Source: JAFAXD01 sp963816775
GTDB lineage: Bacteria; Pseudomonadota; Alphaproteobacteria; Rhizobiales; Xanthobacteraceae
Reading direction: 5' to 3'
Assembly (NCBI GenBank): GCA_963816775.1
Contig: CAWFLX010000053.1
Span: 19,932-83,931 of the forward strand
Length of the DNA: 64,000 nucleotides
Part shown: positions 34,210 to 43,859 of the stretch, one piece after another
Position numbering within the stretch: position 1 is the first letter of the stretch
How the letters are laid out: every line of letters begins with the position of its first letter
Notes under the pieces: model-generated
Seen by the model: the letters and a program-made list of their open reading frames with translations, nothing else
What the model was told of the DNA's origin: nothing
The model's database searches: none
Position numbers and translations under genes: made by a program

Positions 34210-35076
34210 ATGAACCTGTTCACCCAAGCCATCATCAGCGGTCTGATGGCGGGCGCGCTGTACGCCTTGCTGGGGATCGGGCTGGTGCTCATGTATCGCA
34301 CCAGCCGCATCCTCAACCTGGCACACGGGGAGTCTTTTGCCATTACGGGTGTCGTCGCGGCTGTGCTCACAGCGAAAGGGGTTGCTTTGCTGCCCGCCCT
34401 CGCCATCGCGGTCTGCGCGGCCCTGGTCTTCTCGATGAGCTTGCATCGCTTTGTCCTGCGTCCTCGCAGCGAGTGGCCCCCGGGGGTGCTCATTCTGATC
34501 ACACTCGGCGCGGCTTTTGTTGCGCGTGGCGTGATGATCCTGCTGATTGGAACAGATCCCGTTTCGTTTCCGCAGATCCTCCCGTCCACGCCCATCCGAT
34601 TCGCCGGTGGCGCGGTTCCGTTGCAGGGCATTGCGCTGGTGGTGCTCGGGTTCGGTCTTACCGCCACAGTCGGCCTCTTCCTCAATTCGACCCAGGTTGG
34701 CAAGCAGTTGCTTGCGACGTCGGAAAATCCGTTCGCCGCCGAACTGCTAGGCGTTGACATTGAACGCGCCCGGCTGATGGCGTACGGGATCGCCGGACTG
34801 CTGGGCGGAATCGCCGGTGTTTTGTTGATTCCCTTGATCGCGGTCGATTTCCAGTCCGGTCTCGGCATGACCATGCGCGGCTTCATTGCCGCCGCGATTG
34901 CCGGCATGTCGCCGATCGGGGTGCTCGCCAGCGCGCTGGGACTTGGATTGTTCGAAGCCATGGTCGGTGCCTACCTCGGCGCCCTGTTCCAGGATCCGGT
35001 GATGTTTGGCGTGCTCATTCTCGTGGCGCTTTGGCAAAGCCGAAAGATACGCTTCGGCGGCGGTAAGCGCGCATGA
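34210..35076 (+). CDS. ABC transporter permease, LivH-like
   Basis: A 288-residue inner-membrane permease with about eight hydrophobic segments. It begins FTQAIISGLMAGALYALLGI, then GLVLMYRTSRILNLAHGE, the LivH hallmark. GVDIERARLMAYGIAGLLGG and GMTMRGFIAAAIAGMSPIG later in the protein correspond to the conserved cytoplasmic coupling region. It pairs with the LivM part of the next gene to form the channel. Its stop overlaps the next start by four bases. Residues that would define the substrate cannot be read. Confidence 0.92.
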   Translation: MNLFTQAIISGLMAGALYALLGIGLVLMYRTSRILNLAHGESFAITGVVAAVLTAKGVALLPALAIAVCAALVFSMSLHRFVLRPRSEWPPGVLILITLGAAFVARGVMILLIGTDPVSFPQILPSTPIRFAGGAVPLQGIALVVLGFGLTATVGLFLNSTQVGKQLLATSENPFAAELLGVDIERARLMAYGIAGLLGGIAGVLLIPLIAVDFQSGLGMTMRGFIAAAIAGMSPIGVLASALGLGLFEAMVGAYLGALFQDPVMFGVLILVALWQSRKIRFGGGKRA

Positions 35077-36791
35077 TCGTCCAACGTCTCCTCATTGCAG
35101 CCGCCCTCGCGTTTGTGGCTGCCCTTCCCTACCTCGGTTGGCTGCCTGGGTGGACCCCTGCTCTGGCGACGGTCACGGCTTTCGGCACGGTTTCCCTGAT
35201 CGGCCTCAATCTGATCTACGGGGTCACCGGAATGCTGGCGCTCGGTCAAGCGGCATTCGTCGCGATCCCCGGCTACGCCTCCGGGATCATGGAAAAGTTC
35301 GGCGTGTCCGCCTTTGTTTCGATTCCGCTGGGCGTTGTCTTTGCCGCACTCGTGGCGCGGCTCGTCGCCGAGATCTTCATCCGGCTGCCCGGCATTTACT
35401 TCGCCATCGGCACCTTGGGATTTGCTTTCGTGGTCGAAGGTCTCGCCCGGGCATTCCCATCGGTCACGGGCGGAGCTTCGGGGCTGGTGTTGGAGCCGCC
35501 GTTCCCGCTGCGGCGCGACGGCTGGTACATGGTCGCGCTGGTAGCGTTGGCTGTCGGCATCGCGAGCTTCGCATGGCTGGTGCGCGGCCGCTTCCTGCGC
35601 ACCCTTAAACTCGTCCGCCACGATGAATTGGCCGCACAGGTGATGGGTGTCGATGTCGTTCGTGTCAAAGCGAATGTTTTCACGATCGGCAGCGCCTACT
35701 CGGCGGTCGGAGGGGTTCTGCTCGCTTATTATGTCGCCGTGCTGGCACCCGAGGCCGGCGGCGTCAACGCGTCCCTCGAGTCGCTTGCCATGCTCGTCAT
35801 CGGCGGCAGCGGTTCGCTGTTCGGCCCGCTCCTCGGGGCCGGTGCCATCCAGTGGCTGTTCGCAATCTCGGGACGAGCGGACCGTTACGAACTGCTGGTC
35901 TACGGGCTCGCCTTCTTTTGCGTCGTTCTGTACGCGCCGTCCGGGATCGCCGGCGCGTTGCGCGCGGCATGGAGGCGCGTGACCGACAGCCTTGTGCGCA
36001 AAATCCCTCCCAAAGCCGTCTCGACGGCCTCCGCCGAACTGAAGATCACGGATACCGGGGTGCAGCGTGCAGGCATCTGCCTGCAGGTCGAGAATGTCGC
36101 GAAAAATTTTGGCGGTTTGCGCGCCGTTCAGGACGTGAGTTTCGACGTCAGTTTCGGTCAGATCGTTGCATTGATCGGACCCAACGGAGCGGGGAAATCG
36201 ACCCTATTCAACATCATTTCCGGCATCGAAACTCCGACACAGGGACGCGTCGTGCTTCGGGGTGAAGACATGCTCGGCGTCCCCATCCATCGCCGCGCCG
36301 TCGCCATCGGTCGTTCGTTTCAGGTCCCGCGTCTTGTCCCGGACCTCACCGTCCTCGAAAACGTCGTCGCCCGCCTTGATCATCTCCCTGACGCTCCCGG
36401 GGAGCGCGCGGCGCAGGGCATCGCCCGCGCCCAGCTGGAGAGTTTTGGCCTCTCGCATTTCGCCGATGTCCCCACCCGTCAAATCGGCCTCGGTCATCAC
36501 AAGCTGATCGAACTGGTCCGCGCTTCCGCAGGCGGTCCCGCCCTGCTGCTGCTCGACGAGCCGGCTGTTGGCCTCACCGCTGAAGAGGTCACGCGCCTGG
36601 CGACCTGCTTCGGATCCTCAAGCTGCCAGGGAGCAGCAATTCTTGTCGTCGAGCACAACATCGGTTTCGTCTCGACGATCGCCGATGAGATCGTGGTCAT
36701 GGAAACCGGGCGTCTTATCGCTCGCGACAAGCCCGAGGCCGTCATGGCCGACCCGCATGTGCGCGAAGTCTATCTCGGAGCACTGGCATGA
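35073..36791 (+). CDS. Fused LivM-type permease and LivG-type ATPase
   Basis: A 572-residue two-domain protein. Residues ~1-310 form a LivM permease (FGTVSLIGLNLIYGVTGMLA, GQAAFVAIPGYASGIMEKFG, and VRHDELAAQVMGVDVVRVKA). After a ~30-residue linker, residues ~335-572 form a LivG ATPase with Walker A GPNGAGKSTLF, Q-loop region RSFQVPRLVPDLTV, Walker B LLLLDEPAVGL and switch His in VVEHNIGFV. The ABC signature, normally LSxGQ, reads GLGHHKLIEL, so Ser and Gln are lost. The partner ATPase LivF has a normal signature, so the transporter may have one weak ATP site. Four-base overlaps with both neighbours show tight coupling. Confidence 0.92.
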   Translation: MIVQRLLIAAALAFVAALPYLGWLPGWTPALATVTAFGTVSLIGLNLIYGVTGMLALGQAAFVAIPGYASGIMEKFGVSAFVSIPLGVVFAALVARLVAEIFIRLPGIYFAIGTLGFAFVVEGLARAFPSVTGGASGLVLEPPFPLRRDGWYMVALVALAVGIASFAWLVRGRFLRTLKLVRHDELAAQVMGVDVVRVKANVFTIGSAYSAVGGVLLAYYVAVLAPEAGGVNASLESLAMLVIGGSGSLFGPLLGAGAIQWLFAISGRADRYELLVYGLAFFCVVLYAPSGIAGALRAAWRRVTDSLVRKIPPKAVSTASAELKITDTGVQRAGICLQVENVAKNFGGLRAVQDVSFDVSFGQIVALIGPNGAGKSTLFNIISGIETPTQGRVVLRGEDMLGVPIHRRAVAIGRSFQVPRLVPDLTVLENVVARLDHLPDAPGERAAQGIARAQLESFGLSHFADVPTRQIGLGHHKLIELVRASAGGPALLLLDEPAVGLTAEEVTRLATCFGSSSCQGAAILVVEHNIGFVSTIADEIVVMETGRLIARDKPEAVMADPHVREVYLGALA

Positions 36792-37498
36792 ACGCGGTGC
36801 TTCGGGTCCAAAACCTTTCCGGCGGATACGGCCGCCTCAGCGTGTTCAACGACATCAGTTTCACGATCGACGGGGGGCGAACCTGCGGGCTGCTCGGTGC
36901 AAACGGCGCCGGCAAGACCACGCTCCTGAAATCCATCGTCGGCGCGCTGCCGACGTCCAAAGGCCACGTTCTGCTGCAGGATCAAAACGTCACACACTTT
37001 CCCGCGTTTCGCCGGGCTCGGGCCGGGCTCAATCTCGTCCCCGAGGGAAGGCACATTCTCGGCACGCTCACGGTCGAGGACAATCTGCGTCTGACCCGCA
37101 CCATCGAGGGTCATCGCCGTGATCTTGGCGCCTTCGACTCCCGCCTTGCCGAGGTCTACGCCATGTTTCCCCGGCTCAAGGAGCGCCGCACGCAGCTCGG
37201 CGGATCGCTTAGCGGCGGCGAGCAGCAGATGCTGGCGATCGGGCGGGCGTTGCTGCTCGACCCCAAGATACTGATCCTCGACGAACCGACGCAGGGCCTG
37301 GCACCGATCGTCATCCAACAGCTCGCCGAAACACTCGCTTCGCTCAACGGTCGATTTGCCATGCTTATCGTGGAGCAGAACAGGACATTTCTCGAACGGC
37401 TAACCGATCGCATTCTCTACATGGATGGAGGACGCATCGTATCCGAGCGAACCAACCCAGCACCAGCCGCCACGGCCGACCGACCACCAATCCAGTGA
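36788..37498 (+). CDS. ABC transporter ATP-binding protein, LivF-like
   Basis: A 236-residue ATPase with all motifs: Walker A GANGAGKTTLL near residue 38, signature SLSGGEQQMLAIGRAL near 140, Walker B ILILDEPTQGL near 163, and switch His position replaced by Gln in LIVEQNRTFLE, which is normal for LivF. It powers uptake together with the LivG half of the preceding fusion. Start and stop overlap or abut its neighbours (ATGA at 36788). A short C-terminal tail rich in Ala and Pro follows the domain. Confidence 0.92.
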   Translation: MNAVLRVQNLSGGYGRLSVFNDISFTIDGGRTCGLLGANGAGKTTLLKSIVGALPTSKGHVLLQDQNVTHFPAFRRARAGLNLVPEGRHILGTLTVEDNLRLTRTIEGHRRDLGAFDSRLAEVYAMFPRLKERRTQLGGSLSGGEQQMLAIGRALLLDPKILILDEPTQGLAPIVIQQLAETLASLNGRFAMLIVEQNRTFLERLTDRILYMDGGRIVSERTNPAPAATADRPPIQ

Positions 37499-37524
37499 AC
37501 CTCACAGGAATCAGGAGACCGACA

Positions 37525-38313
37525 ATGAGCTATGAAACAATCACCTTCGACGTGAGGCCCGATGGCATCGCAACAATGACCTTGAACCGCCCGAAGAATC
37601 TCAACTGTTTCAACCAGACGATGTTCAAGGAATGGAACGACGTCATCAGCCGCTGCGCTTATGACAACAACATTCGCGTGCTCGTACTCACCGGCAATGG
37701 CCGTGCGTTTTCCTCCGGTGTCGATCTGAGCGTGCTGGGCAGCGACAAGTATGACCCGGCCCAGTTCCGCTACTACTATCGACAGAACCACATGGGATTT
37801 GACAATCTTGAAGCGCTCGAAAAACCCGTCCTCGCCGCGATCAACGGCCTTTGCTACGGCGGCGGCATCGAGCTCGCCCTTTCCTGCGATATTCTGTTCG
37901 CCGCGGACGACGCCAAATTCTGCCTGATCGAGAATCACATCGGCTGCATTCCTGCCAGCGGCGCTTGCAATCGCATGATCCACTACGTGGGCCTGGCCAA
38001 GACCAAGGAAATGATCATCTCCGGCGAGCCCATCGACGCCCAGGAAGCTTGGCGCATCGGCTTCGTCAATCACGTCGTTAAAGCCGACAGCCTGCTCAAG
38101 GAAGTCTACCAGTACGCGGAAAACCTGCTGACCAAGGCGCCTTTCGCCATGGGCATGGGCAAGCACATCACCAATCTGTGCCTCAACACCGACATGCACA
38201 CCGGTAGGTATCTCGAGCGCCTCGGCCAAAGCGTGCTCGTGCTCTCGCAAGATCACCGAGAAGGAATGCAGGCGTTCCGCGACAAGCGGAAGCCGAAGTT
38301 CACTGGAAAATAG
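37525..38313 (+). CDS. Enoyl-CoA hydratase/isomerase (crotonase) family protein
   Basis: 262 residues from the ATG at 37525 (CAGGAG upstream). Seen: GIATMTLNRPKNLNCFNQTM near residue 12, NGRAFSSGVDLSVLG near 64, LCYGGGIELALSCDILFAAD near 110, and ENHIGCIPASGACNRM near 135. It keeps the oxyanion-hole glycines and an acidic residue at the second catalytic position. It is paralogous to the crotonase at 26169. Between the importer and an acyl-CoA ligase, it very probably acts on the CoA ester made by that ligase. Whether it hydrates, isomerises or cleaves a side chain is open. Confidence 0.9.
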   Translation: MSYETITFDVRPDGIATMTLNRPKNLNCFNQTMFKEWNDVISRCAYDNNIRVLVLTGNGRAFSSGVDLSVLGSDKYDPAQFRYYYRQNHMGFDNLEALEKPVLAAINGLCYGGGIELALSCDILFAADDAKFCLIENHIGCIPASGACNRMIHYVGLAKTKEMIISGEPIDAQEAWRIGFVNHVVKADSLLKEVYQYAENLLTKAPFAMGMGKHITNLCLNTDMHTGRYLERLGQSVLVLSQDHREGMQAFRDKRKPKFTGK

Positions 38314-38342
38314 AATCCCCCCTTGTTCGCGGAGACATCAAC

Positions 38343-39905
<1,563 letters not shown>

Positions 39906-39925
39906 GCGAGCATGGAGTCCGGAAC

Positions 39926-40700
39926 TTGACGGGGATTACAATTTCGACCGGAGCCGATCTCTACGTCCGGCGTGGCGGCTCGGGTTCGCCGACCCTTGTC
40001 CTGCTGCACGGCCTGGGTGCGAACGGAGAGGTGTGGAACCGCATGCTTCCGATCGTGCGGGAGCGATGGCACGGCACATGGATCGTCCCCGACTTGCGCG
40101 GTCACGGCCGCTCCGGCCATCGCGCGCCATACAGTTACGGCGCCTATGCATCGGATGTGGCCTCGCTGCTTCCGCAGGATGAGGAGGTGACCGTTATCGG
40201 CCATTCGATGGGCGGCGTCGTGGCGCTCGCACTCGCGACCGGCTGGTATGGTGTGAAGGTCCAAGGAGCTCGCCGCCTTCGGCATCAAGATCCGTTGGAC
40301 CGCAGAAGAGGAAGAGAAGCTGCGCCAACTTGCCCGGGCGCCGGTGCGCTGGTTCGACACGCAAGCCGAGGCGATCGACCGCTACCTCAAAGTCTCAGGT
40401 CTGATCGGCCTGGTCGAGACCGCAGGCATCGAGGCGACAAGCGGGGTGGTCGAGGTGGACGGGCGCTTCAGGCTCGCGTCCGATCCGCTGACCAACGCAG
40501 CGATCGGGCCGCAGGTGGCGGATCTCGCGGCAGCCGCCAGAGTACCGCTCCGGTTGGCAGCCGGAAGCAAGGATCCCATGGTCTCGGCCGCCGACATGAT
40601 GCCATTCGACGCATCGCCGACCATTTTTGTCGGCGCCGGGCATAACGCCCATGTCGAAAAACCCGAAGAGGTGTGGGACTTCGCGTTGCGTGGAACCTGA
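39926..40700 (+). pseudogene. Alpha/beta hydrolase with a single-base frameshift
   Basis: From a TTG at 39926 (GGAG upstream) the frame gives TLVLLHGLGANGEVWNRM, WIVPDLRGHGRSGH and the nucleophile elbow VIGHSMGGVVALALA, then loses the family near 40265. One G too many in CCAAGGAGCTC (40265-40266) shifts the frame. Deleting it gives VQELAAFGIKIRW and joins to the second part, which holds LRLAAGSKDPMVS with the catalytic Asp and FVGAGHNAHVEKPEEV with the catalytic His. The repaired protein (~258 residues) would be a normal esterase or C-C hydrolase. Either it is newly inactivated or the base is a sequencing error. It is the last gene of the plus-strand operon. Confidence 0.8.
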
Positions 40701-40774
40701 TCCAGGTTCAGGCCAACGCGCTACGCGTCGGGATCAAGCCCCGCGGATCGGCCGCCAGCTTGCGGCGTGTTTCG

Positions 40775-41977
40775 CTAGGCCGGAGACAACCGCACAGGCA
40801 GCGACGATAGCGAGCGCAGCGTGTTGTTCAAGCGGTGTTGCGGCTCGCCCGCCAGTTCAATCCTGCTTATCCTGTGGGCGACAGCACCCAGAATGGCCTC
40901 ACCTTCCATTCGCGCGATCATCTGCCCCGCACACACATGAACTCCCGCCCCGAACCCGACATGGCCGACACTGCGTCGCCCGATGTTGAACCGGTCCGGC
41001 TCGTCCCACTTGCGCGGGTCGCGGTTCGCTGATCCGAGCGAGAGAAATATCTTTTCGCCCTCTTCAAGCCGAACCCCGCCAAACTCGACAGGGCGCGCGG
41101 TCGTGCGAAACAAGGTCTGAATGGGCGTCTCGTACCGGATGGTTTCTTCGAACGTCGCACGGGCAAGGTCGGGATTCGCACGCAGCAGCGCCCACTGGTC
41201 GGGATATTGGGCGAAGCACATGATGGCGTTGCCGATCGCACTGACCGTCGTGTCCATGCCGGCGGTGAGAAATCCGCGAACGATCAGAAACGCTTCCTCT
41301 TCGCTTAGGTCGCCGGTGTCGACCGCCCCGTAGATCAGCGCACCGAACCCGCCGGGTGCGAACGATTCCCGGCGCGAAGCCTCCATCACCCATGCGATAG
41401 CCGCCTCGCCTTTTTCCATGGATTCCAGAAACAACTTGTTGCGCGGACCAAAGGCGTTAAAGCCGATGTTGCTGTAGGCAAGCAGATGCTCGCGTCCTTC
41501 CTCCGGCAATCCCATTGCATCAGAAAATACCTTCACGGGATATCGCTCGGCGAGGTCCACAACGGCATCGATCTCGCCGCGCGCCGCGAGTTCGTCGACA
41601 AGGACGTCGGCCTCGTGCTCGAACTTTTCCTGCAGGCTGCGCAACAAGCCCGGAGACATGATGCGGTTGAGAACACCGCGCGTTCGATCGTGCAGCGGCG
41701 GGTCCGCCTCGAGCAGGACGCTTGGGGGCCTCCATGGCGTTTCGTTTCGAAAGTTAGTGATCCCCACGCCGGCCGACGAGCAGAATGTCTGCCAGTCCAA
41801 CAAAATCGAACGTATGTCGGCGTATCGAGCGAAGCCCAGGATCCCATATCGCGTCAGCCGCACGACAGGTCCGGCCTCGCGCATGATCTCGTGCAGCCGA
41901 TAGGGTTCGGAAAGAAACTCGTCGCTGAACGGATCGAGATCCAATTCCGGGGTCGAAACCTCAAGCACGTCACTCAT
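40775..41977 (-). CDS. Cytochrome P450 of the CYP199A type (aromatic O-demethylase)
   Basis: A 400-residue soluble bacterial P450. The I-helix oxygen-activation motif is FLTAGMDTTVSAIG near residue 245, the ExxR Glu is in ATFEETIRYETPIQT near 288, and the heme-thiolate loop is VGFGAGVHVCAGQMIARME near 350 with Cys ligand. FCSSAGVGITNFRNETPWRP and LLEADPP strongly resemble CYP199A2/A4 of Rhodopseudomonas, which O-demethylate 4-methoxybenzoate. It would release formaldehyde and a phenolic acid. The ATG at 41977 is chosen because family homology starts there. No ferredoxin or reductase gene adjoins it. The substrate is inferred by family resemblance. Confidence 0.88.
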   Translation of the reverse strand: MSDVLEVSTPELDLDPFSDEFLSEPYRLHEIMREAGPVVRLTRYGILGFARYADIRSILLDWQTFCSSAGVGITNFRNETPWRPPSVLLEADPPLHDRTRGVLNRIMSPGLLRSLQEKFEHEADVLVDELAARGEIDAVVDLAERYPVKVFSDAMGLPEEGREHLLAYSNIGFNAFGPRNKLFLESMEKGEAAIAWVMEASRRESFAPGGFGALIYGAVDTGDLSEEEAFLIVRGFLTAGMDTTVSAIGNAIMCFAQYPDQWALLRANPDLARATFEETIRYETPIQTLFRTTARPVEFGGVRLEEGEKIFLSLGSANRDPRKWDEPDRFNIGRRSVGHVGFGAGVHVCAGQMIARMEGEAILGAVAHRISRIELAGEPQHRLNNTLRSLSSLPVRLSPA

Positions 41978-42143
41978 TTTTGGCCGCGCTCTCTTTTCTT
42001 GACTGTGATTCTGCTTCGACGAGGTAGTACTCCAGCGTCGCATGATGAACGAGCCGTAGTAATCTAACTGCCTCGGACGCAGGGCGTCGTGCAAAAAAGA
42101 TTACGCTTGGTAGAATTTTATTTTGCAAGGAACAAGTAAGTCC

Positions 42144-42299
42144 GTGGCCGGAACTGAAAATCGCGATTGGGACCCATCCCCGCTTGGATCCGTGGCAAGC
42201 AAGCCCGAGGTGTTCGAGACGCAGCTCGCCGGCTTGAAACAGGTCGCGGAGCTGCTACGGGGGCAACTTGAGGATATGCGGCGAGACCGCGACGCCTAG
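42144..42299 (+). pseudogene. Coiled-coil C-terminal remnant of a mobile-element-type protein
   Basis: A 51-codon stretch from GTG 42144 to TAG 42299 reads VFETQLAGLKQVAELLRGQL, then EDMRRDRDA. This amphipathic helical end resembles a tail common in plasmid- or phage-associated helix-turn-helix proteins of Rhizobiales. The N-terminal DNA-binding part is missing. It marks the left margin of the mobile region. Recognition is by memory of the pattern only. Confidence 0.4.
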
Positions 42300-42738
42300 C
42301 CCGACGAGGCTCGACGGCTTACCTTAGCCGAGTAGCGGGTTGCGCGGCGCGTTATCGACGATGGCCTATGGCGATTCCCAAGCTCCGCAGGCCCGCCGAC
42401 CGCCTTGGGTCAGCATTCGTCGAAGGCCTTCCGAACCGAGACACCCTTGGCGGTCGCGACCAATGTAGTTCTCATTAAGAAAGCAGAATTTCTTAATGAG
42501 TTTTGGAATCACGACCCGAGCCTCCAATTCGTTGATTGGTCCAAGACAGGTCCACACTCGCGCCAAGATTTACATCTCGGATGGATGCAGCCGACATTGC
42601 CGACATTGCAATCGCCGTCGAGTGGATCCCAGTCGGTCCCAGCTCCCGGTGGGGTGTCACAACCAACACAGCACTTGGAGAAAATATGGAGAAATATTCA
42701 AATCTTCGGCAATTTCTGGCGTAACTATCTGATTTCTT
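42300..42738. other. Degenerate gap left of the tRNA fragment
   Basis: No gene recognised in ~440 bases. The only clear structure is the perfect 12-base inverted repeat at 42471-42500. Confidence 0.4.
42471..42500. terminator. Perfect 12-base AT-rich hairpin followed by TTTT
   Basis: CTCATTAAGAAA and TTTCTTAATGAG are perfect arms with a six-base loop (GCAGAA), then TTTT. It could end a plus-strand transcript, but no gene is recognised upstream, so it may instead be the relic of a small mobile element. It resembles the dyad at 23263-23297 (shared GAATT and GAGTTTT in the same positions). Confidence 0.45.
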
Positions 42739-42788
42739 TGGCGCTCCCTAGGGGACTCGAACCCCTGTTTTCGCCGTGAGAGGGCGAT
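42739..42788 (-). tRNA. 3' fragment of tRNA-Glu(CUC), probable integration scar
   Basis: On the minus strand a perfect anticodon arm TCGCC-CTCTCAC-GGCGA (anticodon CUC), variable loop AAAC, T arm AGGGG-TTCGAGT-CCCCT, acceptor half AGGGAGC and GCCA are all intact. The 5' acceptor strand (expected GCTCCCT) and D arm are absent. The sequence upstream of the anticodon arm is unrelated, so this cannot be a working tRNA. Duplicated tRNA 3' ends are left by integrases that target tRNA genes. The intact copy should lie on the other side of the element, to the right, beyond or lost from this window. Confidence 0.75.
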
Positions 42789-42971
42789 GTCGTCAGGCTC
42801 TAAAGCTGCCGTACTCTGCGGTCGCAGTCCCCTCGGAAAATGAGCTTCGAACATACAATGCGATTGTTACCTATATGCAGTCTGCCACCGAAGTGGCCAG
42901 TTGCGCGCCATATAATAACTTGAAATCATGATGCTATTTTTCAACGCAAGTTACGCAACCGCTCCGCAGCG

Positions 42972-43154
42972 GTGAGCGGCAAGAGGCGCTGCCGAATGCA
43001 TGGTGGCGCGCCGGGATCGGGCGCACCTCGTGGCAATAAGAACGCGCTAAGGCACGGCATGTACACGCATGAAGCCATCGAGGAACGCCGGCGTTTGGCC
43101 GCAGTGATCAGCGACTCGCGCAAACTCGTTCGGGATATCGAGGGAGTTGGGTGA
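42972..43154 (+). CDS. Small HGG-motif protein of mobile elements
   Basis: A 60-residue protein from GTG 42972: CRMHGGAPGSGAPRGNKNAL followed by RHGMYTHEAIEERRRL. This basic His-Gly-Gly / GNKNALRHG pattern is common in short proteins next to IS elements and prophage scars of Rhizobiales; its function is unknown. The usual N-terminal CGAxTRxGxPC part is degenerate here, so it may be a truncated copy. Confidence 0.55.
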   Translation: MSGKRRCRMHGGAPGSGAPRGNKNALRHGMYTHEAIEERRRLAAVISDSRKLVRDIEGVG

Positions 43155-43156
43155 AC

Positions 43157-43443
43157 GAATTGGCAGGGTTCCCCCGTCGGGCAAGTGCCCGTCTGGGTCG
43201 CCCGGGGGGAGCTCGGATGCGGGTCTGCCACTTCGCCCGCGACGTTGGCTTCGTTTTGTAATTTGGCCGGTCCATGAAGCGACCCGGTACCCAAGAGACA
43301 ATCGAACCGGGGGGCGATTTGCCAAAACGAACCCATCCGGATCAGAATTCACCTCAGTCAGCCTGCCCCTTTGACTGCTTTTTCTTCAGCCTTCAGCCAG
43401 GCCCACCAACGGTTCACACGTCAAGGCATCTGGCGTCGGCCCG
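43157..43443. other. Gap within the mobile region
   Basis: About 290 bases between the HGG protein and the XRE regulator. Short open frames exist on both strands, but none has a recognisable motif. Nothing else is supported. Confidence 0.4.
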
Positions 43444-43755
43444 CTATCTCTTAGCGATCGCGTTCGCGGATCTGCGGCGCACTACTTTTGCGCTCGTCGA
43501 TTTGATAGCCGCTCTAAGGTGGTGCGCCGCGGCGCTTTTGCTTAGGCGCACGCCGGGCTGTTCACCATTCGTGAACTCTACGCCAGCTTCCTCGAGTGCC
43601 CGTTGTAACGCCTCGATAGTTCGTTCCTTCAATTCCTCTCCGCGCTCGAACCTAGCGACTGTATCCATCGAGACCTTTGCCGCTGCTGCCAGATCCCGAA
43701 TGCCCAAACCGACGGCTGCACGCGCCATTCGACATTGGATTGGCAGAATAATCAT
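43444..43755 (-). CDS. XRE-family helix-turn-helix regulator
   Basis: A 103-residue phage-type repressor-like protein: CRMARAAVGLGIRDLAAAAK, then VSMDTVARFERGEELKERTI and ALQRALEEAGVEFTNGEQPG. The Cro/CI helix-turn-helix lies at residues ~10-65; the EAGVEF-x-N-G end is typical of rhizobial members. It is divergent from the YqaJ/ERF genes (104 bases apart) and so probably represses them. The C-terminal ~30 residues are basic and not family-like, so the end may have been altered. Confidence 0.8.
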   Translation of the reverse strand: MIILPIQCRMARAAVGLGIRDLAAAAKVSMDTVARFERGEELKERTIEALQRALEEAGVEFTNGEQPGVRLSKSAAAHHLRAAIKSTSAKVVRRRSANAIAKR

Positions 43756-43859
43756 AGCTCAGCTACGATTTTAGTTGAAATATCGAATGCACGAGATTAT
43801 CGTAGCAACGTGACGATTTCAGAAACCATTACGGTCAACCTGCCCTGGAGTTAAACGCG

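Noticed and set aside
40690..40774. Terminator between the convergent hydrolase and P450 genes
   Set aside because: GAACCTG-ATC-CAGGTTC can pair, but the stem is only seven bases and no U-tract follows on either strand.
42405..42779. A 124-codon plus-strand frame across the hairpin and tRNA fragment
   Set aside because: It reads through the tRNA-Glu remnant, so it cannot be a conserved protein.
42739..42840. A complete tRNA-Glu gene
   Set aside because: The 5' acceptor strand and D arm cannot be formed from the upstream sequence; only the 3' part is present.
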